NCBI GenBank assembly: GCA_035536775.1
Contig: DATLNM010000016.1
Span: forward strand, 1-32,516
Length of the DNA: 32,516 nt
Direction: 5' to 3'
From: DATLNM01 sp035536775
GTDB lineage: Bacteria > Actinomycetota > CADDZG01 > WHSQ01
A program made the position numbers and the translations under genes. The notes beneath the pieces were generated by a model. It searched no databases. It was given only the letters and a program-made list of their open reading frames with translations, and was not told where the DNA came from. The first letter of the stretch is position 1; each line of letters starts with the position of its first letter. Positions 1-7,759 of this stretch are shown in pieces.

Positions 1-102
1 AAGGACGTGAGTGAGGCCGCGTAACGAGGACATCCCGATGGGGATGAGGAAGGCCAGCATCAAACCAAGCATGGCGACGCGCGACCTGAGGATAGGAGGC
101 AT
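1..102 (-). CDS. Partial membrane or secreted protein (N-terminus only)
   Basis: An open frame runs on the minus strand from an ATG at 102-100 to the left edge, giving the first 34 residues of a protein whose remainder lies outside the window. After a short start (MPPILRSRV) comes a hydrophobic stretch (about residues 10-24) that looks like a signal peptide or first membrane helix, followed by SSLRGLTHVL. The start is supported by a TAGTCT box at 114-109, exactly 6 nt upstream, the same spacing seen before many genes here, so the mRNA is probably leaderless. It is divergent from the degenerate GGDEF gene. I do not recognise the family. Confidence 0.5.
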   Translation of the reverse strand, partial: MPPILRSRVAMLGLMLAFLIPIGMSSLRGLTHVL

Positions 103-108
103 CAGAGA

Positions 109-144
109 AGACTAAGCCGCCACGGCGATGCACCGGACTAGGAT
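109..144. promoter_or_regulatory. Compact divergent leaderless promoter pair
   Basis: Two -10-like hexamers face apart: TAGTCT on the minus strand (114-109), 6 nt before the partial gene, and TAGGAT on the plus strand (139-144), 8 nt before the GGDEF gene. Only 24 bp separate them, so the -35 regions must overlap and the two promoters may compete. Inferred from spacing alone. Confidence 0.45.
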
Positions 145-152
145 GGGTCGCG

Positions 153-1022
153 ATGAGTGCCTCCGGTGGCATGTTCAGTCGCATTGGATACGCGAAGGCC
201 CGCTTCCTTCTTCTGGGAGCGGGGCTGGGTTTGCTGCTCCTCGTCGCGGGGGTCATGTCTCTGCGAGGCGTAGACAAGATCGAGGTCGGCGCGACCCTGC
301 TATTCATCCCGGTTTTCATCGCGTTGGTGCTCGGTGGTCTCAAGGGAGGCGTCGGTGCGGGGATCTGCGCCGCACTCGCCTACACCGCATTTCGTTACCC
401 CGCGATCAAGGCGGTCGGATTCGAGCAATTCGCGGGGTTGATAGCGTCTCGTTCCGTGGGGTTCCTCGCGTTCGGGACGATCGGCGGGTGGGCCACGAAG
501 CAACTCGAGGCGTCGCTCACCAAGCTCGAGCTTTACGACCAGATCGACGACGCCACCGGCCTCTACAACGCGCGGTTCTTCGCGGAGGATCTCGACCTCG
601 AGATGTCTCGCTCGACGCGCTACCAGACTCTCTTCTCGATCACGCTGGTCGACGTTCCCGCGTCGGCATTCGCAGGGATGAGCCGGCGCGCGCAAAGAGG
701 GCTACTCACGGAGCTTGGGCGACTACTGCGTGACAGCGTCCGAACCGTGGACCGAGCGGCGCACGCAGTCGACGGGGACCGTTACCGGTTCGCGGTCGTG
801 CTGCCCGAAACCGGCAACGACGGCGCGGAGATCTTCACGAATCGGCTCGCGGACAACATGGGGAAGTACATCCGGGAAAAGGTCGGCGCTAAAGAGGAAG
901 GGACCCCCCTCTATCGGCGAGCCGCGACGTTCCCGGGGGACGACGAGTTCGTCGCCGAGCTCAAAGCGGAGTTCAAGGAGATCGACCGGCGCGAGCACCC
1001 TGAGGCCGCCGCTGCCGGTTAG
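153..1022 (+). CDS. Membrane protein with degenerate GGDEF domain
   Basis: The 289-residue product has about four hydrophobic segments (roughly residues 17-36, 47-62, 65-80 and 95-112), then a cytosolic diguanylate-cyclase-like domain from about residue 128. The domain opens with DATGLYNARFF, matching the family's D-x-LTGL-x-NRRxF. The GGDEF signature is replaced by DGDRY (207-211) and the metal-binding segment is VDVPAS instead of a D-x-D/F pattern. By family knowledge it should not make cyclic-di-GMP; a sensory, GTP-binding or scaffold role is inferred. The ATG at 153 was chosen because TAGGAT lies 8 nt upstream and the N-terminus then leads straight into the first helix. It ends 9 nt before the convergent gene at 1032. 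Confidence 0.75.
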   Translation: MSASGGMFSRIGYAKARFLLLGAGLGLLLLVAGVMSLRGVDKIEVGATLLFIPVFIALVLGGLKGGVGAGICAALAYTAFRYPAIKAVGFEQFAGLIASRSVGFLAFGTIGGWATKQLEASLTKLELYDQIDDATGLYNARFFAEDLDLEMSRSTRYQTLFSITLVDVPASAFAGMSRRAQRGLLTELGRLLRDSVRTVDRAAHAVDGDRYRFAVVLPETGNDGAEIFTNRLADNMGKYIREKVGAKEEGTPLYRRAATFPGDDEFVAELKAEFKEIDRREHPEAAAAG

Positions 1023-1031
1023 GGCGATCCG

Positions 1032-1247
1032 TTAGTCGGTTGCGACCGCCAGGCCGTCGTCTGAGATGAAGGTCGGAAGGTCAGCCCCTTGTCCAGCGTC
1101 GCCGAAGGCCTGCCTCGCGTTCTTGACCGAGCCCGGGGTCAGGGCCAGATCGAGCTCACGTCCGAGTTCGACCAGGAGAGAGATGACTCCACCAAGCATC
1201 CGTCGCTCCCATCTGTCGTCGTTCTGGGCGTGGGTGTGGCCCGCCAT
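1032..1247 (-). CDS. Hypothetical protein, 71 residues
   Basis: The frame is open on the minus strand with strongly G/C-biased third codon positions, as expected for a real gene here. From the ATG at 1247 the product begins MAGHTHAQNDDRWERRML, has a short amphipathic or hydrophobic stretch (GGVISLLVELGRELDLAL) and ends acidic. The frame stays open to 1346, but the residues before 1247 are Arg/Pro-rich and look non-coding. No clear Shine-Dalgarno sits at the chosen start; an AAGGAG lies about 28 nt upstream. It is convergent with the GGDEF gene and divergent from aceE. No family is recognised. Confidence 0.5.
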   Translation of the reverse strand: MAGHTHAQNDDRWERRMLGGVISLLVELGRELDLALTPGSVKNARQAFGDAGQGADLPTFISDDGLAVATD

Positions 1248-1331
1248 AGAGGCGCGCCTGCACCCACGTCTCCTTGGGTATCGGCAGGCCTCCCCGAAAG
1301 GTTGAGAGCTCAGATCGGGCGGATCCGAGGT

Positions 1332-1358
1332 GCCGCCCGTCATCACCGGCCGGGCGGC
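1332..1358. repeat. Inverted repeat upstream of aceE
   Basis: An 8-bp perfect inverted repeat, GCCGCCCG / CGGGCGGC, encloses an 11-nt spacer in the 174-bp gap between the divergent 71-residue gene and aceE. A possible -10 (TACTCT, 1385-1390) lies downstream. It could be an operator for pyruvate dehydrogenase control or a hairpin; nothing decides between them. Confidence 0.35.
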
Positions 1359-1421
1359 TGGCCGAAGGGGAAAGAAGTGGCGTTTACTCTTCTAGGTCCA
1401 GCTCAAGGGGGGTGATGAGGG

Positions 1422-4094
1422 ATGTACGACGCATTCAAGGATCAGCTCCCCGATATCGATCCGGACGAGACCGCTGAATGGATCGAATCGCTCGATCACG
1501 TAATCAGCGCGTCCCCCGCCCGGGCCCGCTTCCTGCTGCACCGGGTGCTCCATCACGCTCGGTCTCGTCGGATCGGCCTTCCCCCGATGGTCTCTTCGGA
1601 CTACATCAACACCATCTCCCCCGAGGAGGAGCCCTATTTCCCCGGGAATGAGAAGGTCGAGCACCGGATCCGCCAGATCATCAGGTGGAACGCCGCGGTC
1701 ATGGTTTCCCGGGCCAACAAGCATTTCGAGGGCATCGGCGGCCATCTCTCGACCTACGCGTCGTCGGCGTCTCTCTATGAGGTCGGCTTCAACCATTTCT
1801 TCCAGGGCAAGGACGCCCCCGGCGGAGGCGATCAAATCTTCATCCAAGGCCATGGGGCGCCGGGCATCTATGCCCGCGCCTACCTCGAAGGTCGGCTTAG
1901 CGAGGTCCAGCTCAACGAGTTCAGGCGCGAGGCCGGCGGAGGGGGATTGTCCTCCTACCCTCACCCTCGCTTGATGCCGACGTTCTGGGAGTTCCCGACC
2001 GTCTCCATGGGGCTCTCGCCTCTGAACGCCATCTACCAGGCGCGCTTCAACCGTTACCTCCAGCACCGGGGGATCAAGGACACATCCGAGCAGCGGGTGT
2101 GGGCGTTCATGGGCGACGGCGAGATGGACGAGCCGGAGTCGATGGGGGCGCTGTCGCTTGGGGCGCGGGAAGGCCTCGACAACCTCATCTTCGTCGTCAA
2201 CTGCAACCTGCAGCGGCTCGACGGTCCGGTGCGTGGCAACGGCAAGGTCATCCAGGAGCTGGAGTCGATCTTCCGAGGCGCGGGGTGGCACGTGATCAAG
2301 GTTGTCTGGGGTAGGGAATGGGACGACCTCTTGGCGCGCGATACCGACGGCATCCTCGTCAACCAGATGAACACCACGCTCGACGGCGACTTCCAGAAAT
2401 ATGCGGTCGAGACTGGTGACTACATCCGCAAGCATTTCTTCGGTCCCGACCCGCGCTTGCGGGAGATGGTGACGCACCTCTCCGACGACGATCTGCGGCA
2501 CCTGAGGCGTGGTGGTCACGACTACCGCAAGCTCTACGCCGCGTATGCAACGGCGGTCGAGCTGAAGGACGCGCCGGTCGTGATCCTGGCCAAGACCGTC
2601 AAGGGTTGGGCTCTCGGCCAGGCGTTCGAAGGCCGCAACGTCACCCACCAGATGAAGAAGCTGTCCATGGAGGAGCTCCGAACGTTCAGGGATCGTCTCG
2701 ATCTCCCGATCAAGGACTCCGATATGAAAGAGGGCGAGGCGCCCTACTACCACCCTGGTCCTGAATCGACCGAGGTCGAATACCTCCTCGCGCGCCGCAA
2801 GGAGCTCGGGGGCTTCGTGCCGGAGCGCCGTTACGCGCGCCGCAAGCTGGAACTGCCGACCCCAGACCTATACGAGGAATTCCAGGGCGGCTCCAAGCAA
2901 TCCGTATCCACCACGATGGCTTTCGTCCGCCTCATGAGGAAGCTGATGCGTGACGACGACCTCGGCAAGCGTGTCGTGCCGATCATCCCCGATGAGGCGC
3001 GCACCTTCGGTATGGAGTCGCTCTTCCCCGAGTTCAAGATCTACGCCGCGCACGGTCAGCTCTACGAGCCGGTCGATGCGGCGCACCTCTTGGCGTACCG
3101 CGAGTCGCGTGAGGGTCAGATCCTCGAGGAAGGGATCACAGAGGTGGGCTCGATGGGCTCGTTCACGGCTGCGGGGACGTCTTACGCGACGCACAGCGAG
3201 CCGATGATCCCGTTCTTCATCTTCTATTCGATGTTCGGGTTCCAACGGATCGCCGACTCGATCTGGTCGTTCGGCGATCAACGCGGGCGTGGCTTCTTGA
3301 TGGGCGCGACGTACGGACGCACGACGCTGAACGGAGAGGGCCTGCAGCACGAAGACGGGCACACGTTGCTGATGGCGACGACCAATCCGGTGTGTCAGGC
3401 GTATGACCCTGCGTTCGCTTACGAGGTCGCGGCGATCGTCCGAGAAGGTCTGCGCCGGATGGTCGACAACGATGAGGACATCTTCTATTACGTCACCCTC
3501 TATAACGAGAACTACCCGATGGCCGCACTGCCCGACGGCGTCGAGGAACAGATCATCAAAGGCCTCTATCTGTTCAGGGAGGCGCCGGGCGAGCGAAAGC
3601 ACAAGGCGCAGTTGCTCGCGTCGGGATCGTTGATCCAGGAAGCCATCAGAGCGCAAGACATGCTTGCCAAAGACCACGACGTTGCCGCGGCTCTATGGAG
3701 CGCAACTTCGTACCAGCAGCTTCGGCTGGACGCGCTCGAGACCGATCGTTGGAACCGCCTCCACCCGAACGAAGCCCGCCGGCAGGCTTACGTCGCCGCC
3801 ACCCTCGAACCGCACGAGGGACCGATCGTCGCCGTGTCGGATTCGATCAAGGCAGTGCCCGACCAGATCGCGCGCTGGCTCCCCGGTCGTTTCATGTCGC
3901 TCGGCACGGATGGCTTCGGGCGTTCGGACCATCGTGAGGCGCTCCGCCGGCATTTCGAGATCGATGCGGAACACACCGTCGTCGCGGTGCTGGCGGGCCT
4001 CGCCGAAGCCGGCGAGATAAAGCCAGAGGCGGTTGCCGAAGCGATCGCGACGTACGAGATCGACCCCGAAAAGATTTCGCCTTACTTCGCCTGA
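1422..4094 (+). CDS. aceE: Pyruvate dehydrogenase E1 component, homodimeric type
   Basis: AceE uses thiamine diphosphate to decarboxylate pyruvate and acetylate the lipoyl group of the E2 subunit, feeding acetyl-CoA into the TCA cycle. At 890 residues it matches the single-chain E1 family (E. coli AceE is 887). The ThDP/Mg motif GDGEMDEPES begins at residue 231 with its Asn at 260. The active-site residues known from E. coli AceE are all present with a constant small offset: H108, H144, H409, E574 and H643 (in QHEDGH). The C-terminal region has the expected transketolase-like fold sequence. A G-rich Shine-Dalgarno region (GGGGGGTGATGAGGG) directly precedes the ATG. No E2, E3 or lipoylation gene is adjacent, so partners are encoded elsewhere. 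Confidence 0.97.
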   Translation: MYDAFKDQLPDIDPDETAEWIESLDHVISASPARARFLLHRVLHHARSRRIGLPPMVSSDYINTISPEEEPYFPGNEKVEHRIRQIIRWNAAVMVSRANKHFEGIGGHLSTYASSASLYEVGFNHFFQGKDAPGGGDQIFIQGHGAPGIYARAYLEGRLSEVQLNEFRREAGGGGLSSYPHPRLMPTFWEFPTVSMGLSPLNAIYQARFNRYLQHRGIKDTSEQRVWAFMGDGEMDEPESMGALSLGAREGLDNLIFVVNCNLQRLDGPVRGNGKVIQELESIFRGAGWHVIKVVWGREWDDLLARDTDGILVNQMNTTLDGDFQKYAVETGDYIRKHFFGPDPRLREMVTHLSDDDLRHLRRGGHDYRKLYAAYATAVELKDAPVVILAKTVKGWALGQAFEGRNVTHQMKKLSMEELRTFRDRLDLPIKDSDMKEGEAPYYHPGPESTEVEYLLARRKELGGFVPERRYARRKLELPTPDLYEEFQGGSKQSVSTTMAFVRLMRKLMRDDDLGKRVVPIIPDEARTFGMESLFPEFKIYAAHGQLYEPVDAAHLLAYRESREGQILEEGITEVGSMGSFTAAGTSYATHSEPMIPFFIFYSMFGFQRIADSIWSFGDQRGRGFLMGATYGRTTLNGEGLQHEDGHTLLMATTNPVCQAYDPAFAYEVAAIVREGLRRMVDNDEDIFYYVTLYNENYPMAALPDGVEEQIIKGLYLFREAPGERKHKAQLLASGSLIQEAIRAQDMLAKDHDVAAALWSATSYQQLRLDALETDRWNRLHPNEARRQAYVAATLEPHEGPIVAVSDSIKAVPDQIARWLPGRFMSLGTDGFGRSDHREALRRHFEIDAEHTVVAVLAGLAEAGEIKPEAVAEAIATYEIDPEKISPYFA

Positions 4095-4124
4095 CCCGTA
4101 GATCCCAACTTCGTTGGAAAGTGG

Positions 4125-5585
4125 CTAGCGGAGGCTCGGACCTCCGACGAGACGACCGACCACGCCGTTGCCCACGATCGTGGCGTCATTGCGGTTCGAA
4201 TCGACGAACGCGCCCCACGGGATGCCGTCCGGACCCACGACGACATCGATGAAGTCGAGAACGTCCTGGCACCGACCCGGTCCGCAGTCCATGAGCACAA
4301 GCGGCTCGCTCTTGTCGTTGATCGAGCCCGTGTAGAACATCGGTCGCTTCGACAGGGCGTTGTCGGTCATCGTGATGTAACCGTTCCACGTGACGTCCTC
4401 GTAGCCGTCGGGGATGAACCTGCACGGCAGCACCGAGATGCATGGGGGAGGGTCCTGGAACGGTGGCCCTGGCGCGTTCTCGCTCCCCATGTAGACGATG
4501 GCGACCTTGCCTTTGGCGCCGGCGTCGATATTGGGGATGTTCGACTCGGTGAGCCCAGGAGGCCCGATCATCATCGGCTTGCTCCAGTTCGTGCCACCGT
4601 CCTTGGAGATCGCGAGGTAGGGCAGCCGGTCTTGCTCGCCGACCCAGGTGTAATAGATGTTGCCCTTGTCGTCGGTCGTGACCCCGGCTTCATGTCCTTC
4701 GATACCGATGTTCGCGACCTGAACGCGTTCCCACGTGAGACCCTCATCGTGGCTAAGTGCGAGCCACGGCTGTCCACACCATCCGCGCGGGATGTACACA
4801 GTGCCGTCGGGACCTACATGGCCGTGGCCGTGCAGCCCGCCGCACATGCCCGGAACGCTCTGGCCGGCGACACCCCCACGATCGGTTCCCTCCTGGTAGC
4901 TGGGGTACGCGGGTGATCCGGTAGGACTGAACGTGATCCCACCGTCGAGCGATTTGGAGCACGAGGAGCTGGCGATGTCGTTCCAGCAGTAATAAACGAC
5001 GCTGGGGTAGACGGGAGTAGGACTTACGGCGGGGGGACCGGCGAAGAGCGTCTGGTGGTCGTTGACCGGCCGACCGCACGCGAGGGGGTTCGTCACCCAG
5101 CTTTCGCCTTGGTCGTCGGTGTAGGAGAGATAGGCACATGCGACCGTGAGGTCGATCGTGAAGATGCGATCGGTTCTCTTGTCGACGAATAGGTAGGGGT
5201 CGAGCGAGAGCAGTTGCGCGTTACGCGCGCCGGCGAACTGTGGGGACACGATGTCCCACGTCTCACCCTCGTCACTCGATCTGACGACCTCGATCCGGGT
5301 GTTGCTCTGGAATGCCGTGTAGAAGACCGAGCCGTCATCTGTGAGACCGAGGGTTGGCTCGGATCCGTTGAGGCCGATGGGGTGGAACTTGGCGTCCGGG
5401 GCATGCGCGCGCACTTTTGCGGTTTTGACCTCGCGGGCCCCGGCGAAATGAGCCACGGCTTTCCCGCCCGATCCATCGCCGTCGGACTTCGCGGCGCCGG
5501 CCGGTACTGCGCTCAACGCTCCCGCCGTGAACGCAGCCAAAGCGGCCACACAGGCGACAGCCTTGAATGAACGTCTTACCTTCAT
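4125..5585 (-). CDS. Secreted Asp-box (BNR/sialidase-like propeller) protein
   Basis: This is a 486-residue exported protein. A Sec signal peptide (basic MKVRR, hydrophobic core, AGA cleavage region near residue 31) is followed by a beta-propeller with at least five Asp-box motifs of the form S/T-x-D-x-G-x-T/S-W/F: SSDEGETW, TDDQGESW, SLDGGITF, SHDEGLTW and SKDGGTNW. Asp boxes mark sialidases and many unrelated propellers. I see no full sialidase arginine triad or FRIP motif, so substrate and catalysis are unknown. Several Cys pairs (such as CGGLHGHGH and GWCGQPW) suggest extracellular disulphides. It lies 90 bp downstream of the thiolase gene on the same strand, with GGGG 4 nt before the ATG. 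It is convergent with aceE. Confidence 0.8.
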   Translation of the reverse strand: MKVRRSFKAVACVAALAAFTAGALSAVPAGAAKSDGDGSGGKAVAHFAGAREVKTAKVRAHAPDAKFHPIGLNGSEPTLGLTDDGSVFYTAFQSNTRIEVVRSSDEGETWDIVSPQFAGARNAQLLSLDPYLFVDKRTDRIFTIDLTVACAYLSYTDDQGESWVTNPLACGRPVNDHQTLFAGPPAVSPTPVYPSVVYYCWNDIASSSCSKSLDGGITFSPTGSPAYPSYQEGTDRGGVAGQSVPGMCGGLHGHGHVGPDGTVYIPRGWCGQPWLALSHDEGLTWERVQVANIGIEGHEAGVTTDDKGNIYYTWVGEQDRLPYLAISKDGGTNWSKPMMIGPPGLTESNIPNIDAGAKGKVAIVYMGSENAPGPPFQDPPPCISVLPCRFIPDGYEDVTWNGYITMTDNALSKRPMFYTGSINDKSEPLVLMDCGPGRCQDVLDFIDVVVGPDGIPWGAFVDSNRNDATIVGNGVVGRLVGGPSLR

Positions 5586-5622
5586 TGAGCCCCCAGAATT
5601 GAGAGAAACATCGCTGCCTCTC

Positions 5623-5645
5623 CGGTCGGGTTCTCCGCCCGGCCG
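5623..5645. repeat. Weak stem-loop between thiolase and Asp-box genes
   Basis: CGGTCGGG and CCCGGCCG can pair over 8 bp (one T/G pair) around a 7-nt loop. It sits just after the thiolase stop codon and before the Asp-box gene. No T-run follows, so it is at best a weak terminator or processing site. Confidence 0.25.
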
Positions 5646-5675
5646 TGATGCTCCTCCCTCGGGGGCTTCGGAGGA

Positions 5676-6839
5676 CTACTTGAGGCGCTCGATGATCATC
5701 GCCATCCCCTGCCCGCCGCCCACGCACATGGTCTCGAGGCCAATGGTCTGATCGCGGCTCGTGAGGTCGTTCAGGAGGGTCCCCATGATGCGAGCACCGG
5801 TCATCCCATAGGGGTGTCCGAGTGCGATCGCGCCGCCGTTGGGGTTGAGCTTGTCCGAGAAGGGATCCACGCCGAGCTCGCGACAGACCGGGATGACTTG
5901 TGCTGCGAACGCCTCGTTCAGCTCCATGACCTCGATGTCGTCGATCGACATCCCCGTCTGCTTCAGAACCTTGCGGACGGCCTCGATCGGACCCACGCCC
6001 ATGATCTCAGGGGCGAGGGCCGAGACGGACGACGCGATGATGCGCGCCAAGGGTGTGATCCCGAGTTGGCGGGCGCGCTCTTCGCTCATGACCACGACTG
6101 CCGCGCCGCCGTCGTTCAGGGGGCACGAGTTGCCCGCGGTCACCTTGCCGTCGGGCTTGAACGCCGGCTGAAGCGTCTGGAGCTTCTCGAGGGTCGACGA
6201 TGCTCTCGGTCCGTCGTCTGCGGAGACAACGGTTCCGTCCTCCTTCGTATACGCCGTGATCTCGCGATCGAAGAAGCCGGACGCCTGCGCGGCGACTGCA
6301 CGCTCCTGAGACTGCTGCGCGAACCGATCCATGTCTTCGCGACTGACATCGAACTTCTCGGCGACGTTCTCCGCAGTCATGCCCATCGGGATGTAGACGT
6401 TGGCGATCTCGGCGTCGTCGCCGAACAGGCGCGGGTGGAGCTCTTCCATGTCTTTGGGGTAGCCGTCGACCTGTGAGATCGACTCGACTCCGCCGGCGAT
6501 GAATGCATCGCCTTCGCCGGCCTTGATCGCATGGAAGGCCATCCGGATGGTCTGCAAGCTCGACGCGCAGAAGCGGTTGACGGTGGTGCCGGGGACATGC
6601 TCGGGCAACCCGGCGAGCAAGGCGACCCTGCGACCGAGATTCATCCCTTGCTTGGCCTCGGGGAAGCCGCAGCCGATCATGACGTCGACGATCTCGCCCG
6701 GATCTAGCGCCGGAACCTTCTCCAGCACGGCCTTGATCGCTGCCGCGGCGAGGTCGTCAGGACGGACGTCGGCCATGACACCCTTCTTGGCGCGTCCGAT
6801 GGGAGTACGTGCGGTCGCGACGATGACGGCTTCGGGCAT
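5676..6839 (-). CDS. Thiolase (acetyl-CoA acyltransferase)
   Basis: This 387-residue thiolase should catalyse thiolytic cleavage of 3-ketoacyl-CoA in beta-oxidation, or condensation of two acetyl-CoA. All catalytic elements are visible: the acylated cysteine C91 in NRFCASSLQ, the GHPYGMTGAR motif with H342, and the second active cysteine C372 in CVGGGQG. The N-terminal VATARTPIGRAKKG is typical of FadA/acetyl-CoA acetyltransferases. A good Shine-Dalgarno (AAGGAG) lies 7 nt before the ATG, so it is leadered, with possible -10 boxes at 6880-6875 (TAGGCT) or 6867-6862 (TTAGAT). The SCP2 lipid-binding protein is nearby, so a fatty-acid role is plausible. Chain-length preference cannot be told from sequence. 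Confidence 0.93.
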   Translation of the reverse strand: MPEAVIVATARTPIGRAKKGVMADVRPDDLAAAAIKAVLEKVPALDPGEIVDVMIGCGFPEAKQGMNLGRRVALLAGLPEHVPGTTVNRFCASSLQTIRMAFHAIKAGEGDAFIAGGVESISQVDGYPKDMEELHPRLFGDDAEIANVYIPMGMTAENVAEKFDVSREDMDRFAQQSQERAVAAQASGFFDREITAYTKEDGTVVSADDGPRASSTLEKLQTLQPAFKPDGKVTAGNSCPLNDGGAAVVVMSEERARQLGITPLARIIASSVSALAPEIMGVGPIEAVRKVLKQTGMSIDDIEVMELNEAFAAQVIPVCRELGVDPFSDKLNPNGGAIALGHPYGMTGARIMGTLLNDLTSRDQTIGLETMCVGGGQGMAMIIERLK

Positions 6840-6928
6840 GTGATGGCTCCTTGGTATTGGGATCTAAGCAAGCGAGCCTAACGCGATGGTGAGGTCGGGA
6901 GCGGCGTGCATCGATGGACGCACAAAGG

Positions 6929-6956
6929 AAAGGGCCCCGCAGTTGCGGGGCCCTTT
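6929..6956 (-). terminator. Intrinsic terminator of the 54-residue gene
   Basis: A perfect 12-bp stem (AAAGGGCCCCGC / GCGGGGCCCTTT) closes a 4-nt loop 19 nt beyond the stop codon of the small gene. On the minus strand it continues TTTCCTTTG. It separates the small gene from the thiolase promoter. Confidence 0.8.
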
Positions 6957-6975
6957 GATCGATCTTGAATGTCGT

Positions 6976-7140
6976 CTAGCGGAACAATCCGTTCGTCGAC
7001 AAGACCATGTCTTCATCCGAAGAGAAGTCTTGCGACGGAGCGGTCTCTTCCAGCGCTCCCGACCATTCCCATCCGGTGAGCTGAAGCTCGGAGGGGACTG
7101 GCAGAAGACCCGCCAGACGCTCGTCCATCACAGTTGACAT
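6976..7140 (-). CDS. Small acidic protein, 54 residues, unknown function
   Basis: An ATG at 7140 follows a near-perfect Shine-Dalgarno (GGGAGGTGAGAG), among the strongest in the window. The 54-residue product begins MSTVMDERLAGLLPVPSEL, has a central LTGWEWSG, an acidic Ser-rich segment (SQDFSSDEDM) and ends STNGLFR. It has no cysteine, no signal peptide and no membrane segment. It carries its own promoter (-35 CTGACG, 17-bp spacer, -10 TATCTT at 7253-7225), an operator-like inverted repeat over the -35 and a strong terminator, so it is a complete monocistronic unit. I do not recognise a family; a regulatory peptide, adaptor or modified-peptide precursor are all possible. Confidence 0.72.
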   Translation of the reverse strand: MSTVMDERLAGLLPVPSELQLTGWEWSGALEETAPSQDFSSDEDMVLSTNGLFR

Positions 7141-7224
7141 CTCTCACCTCCCACCCCAAACCGATGTTGCCGGGCCCACGCCGTCCAAGGATCGTTGAGG
7201 ACGCGGGCTCCTTCTTCGACGTTC

Positions 7225-7259
7225 AAGATAGCGATTAGTTACTTGACCGTCAGGTCTAG
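7225..7259 (-). promoter_or_regulatory. Promoter with overlapping operator for the small gene
   Basis: On the minus strand, CTGACG (7253-7248) and TATCTT (7230-7225) are separated by exactly 17 bp, a sigma-70-type promoter giving a leader of about 78 nt. The imperfect palindrome CTTGACCGTCAGGTCTAG (7242-7259, arms of 7 with one mismatch, spacer 4) covers the -35, the usual place for a repressor. Its size and symmetry would suit a TetR-type regulator, but no regulator gene is adjacent. Confidence 0.5.
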
Positions 7260-7269
7260 TGGGGGTCAA

Positions 7270-7692
7270 TCAGAAATCGCGCTTGAAGAATCCCTGCATC
7301 GTCATGGCGAACATCATGTCGCCCTTCAACTTGAGCTTCCCGCTCATGAACAGCTGCGGACCCTCGACTTGGTTGAAGATGAGCCGCACGAAGTCCTGCA
7401 GCGCGAGTGAGAGCGTCAGACGGGGGGATTCAGCTGCTCCCTCCCTGACCGAGCAGCCTCCGTCGGCGATCTCGACGATCCACTGCTTCTGACCTTCGTC
7501 GGTCGAGATCTCGTATTGGATGACCGCGCTGGTGCTGCCGGCGCGTCCAGGGTCGAAAGCGTCCCTCATGCCTTCGAAGATCTGGGTCAGCACGAGGTCC
7601 GTGCCGAGCCCGGAGATCTGGGCCTTCAGTTCGTCGTCCGAGAGGCCCTTGACGGCCTCCGCCAGAACCGCGGGGTCAGGTCGTTCGTCCAT
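7270..7692 (-). CDS. SCP2 sterol-carrier-domain lipid-binding protein
   Basis: The 140-residue protein is a single SCP2-like domain, a small fold that binds fatty acyl or sterol-like lipids in a hydrophobic tunnel. The diagnostic C-terminal part is clear: LTLSLALQDFVRLIFNQ, then GPQLFMSGKLKLKGD and MMFAMTMQGFF. The first 35 residues (alpha-helical, DPAVLAEAVKGLSDDELKAQ) precede the beta-strands. The start at 7692 is supported by TAGGCT (7706-7701) 8 nt upstream and lack of a Shine-Dalgarno, so it is probably leaderless. It is divergent from the nuclease gene. With the nearby thiolase it may take part in lipid or acyl-CoA handling, which is inference from context. Confidence 0.88.
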   Translation of the reverse strand: MDERPDPAVLAEAVKGLSDDELKAQISGLGTDLVLTQIFEGMRDAFDPGRAGSTSAVIQYEISTDEGQKQWIVEIADGGCSVREGAAESPRLTLSLALQDFVRLIFNQVEGPQLFMSGKLKLKGDMMFAMTMQGFFKRDF

Positions 7693-7700
7693 GGCCGGGA

Positions 7701-7753
7701 AGCCTACCGCCGTGGCCGGTCACACCGGAAATGTCGTACCACCTCGATAGCCT
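7701..7753. promoter_or_regulatory. Divergent leaderless promoters for SCP2 and nuclease genes
   Basis: TAGGCT on the minus strand (7706-7701, 8 nt before the SCP2 ATG) and TAGCCT on the plus strand (7748-7753, 6 nt before the nuclease ATG) point away from each other with 41 bp between them. Confidence 0.45.
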
Positions 7754-7759
7754 GGGCTG

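Noticed and set aside
1392..2753. Long minus-strand open frame (453 codons) opposite aceE
   Set aside because: It is the antisense shadow of a highly conserved aceE. Its product is low-complexity Arg/Val/Leu-rich with no motif.
6840..6860. Identical CAAGGAGCCATCA before the thiolase start and before the small lipoprotein start (28015-28030), as a shared regulatory element
   Set aside because: The shared part is centred on the Shine-Dalgarno sequence, and two copies are too few to claim a common site.
6886..7137. Plus-strand open frame (83 codons) over the small gene
   Set aside because: It runs through the 12-bp terminator stem and opposite a minus-strand gene with a strong Shine-Dalgarno.
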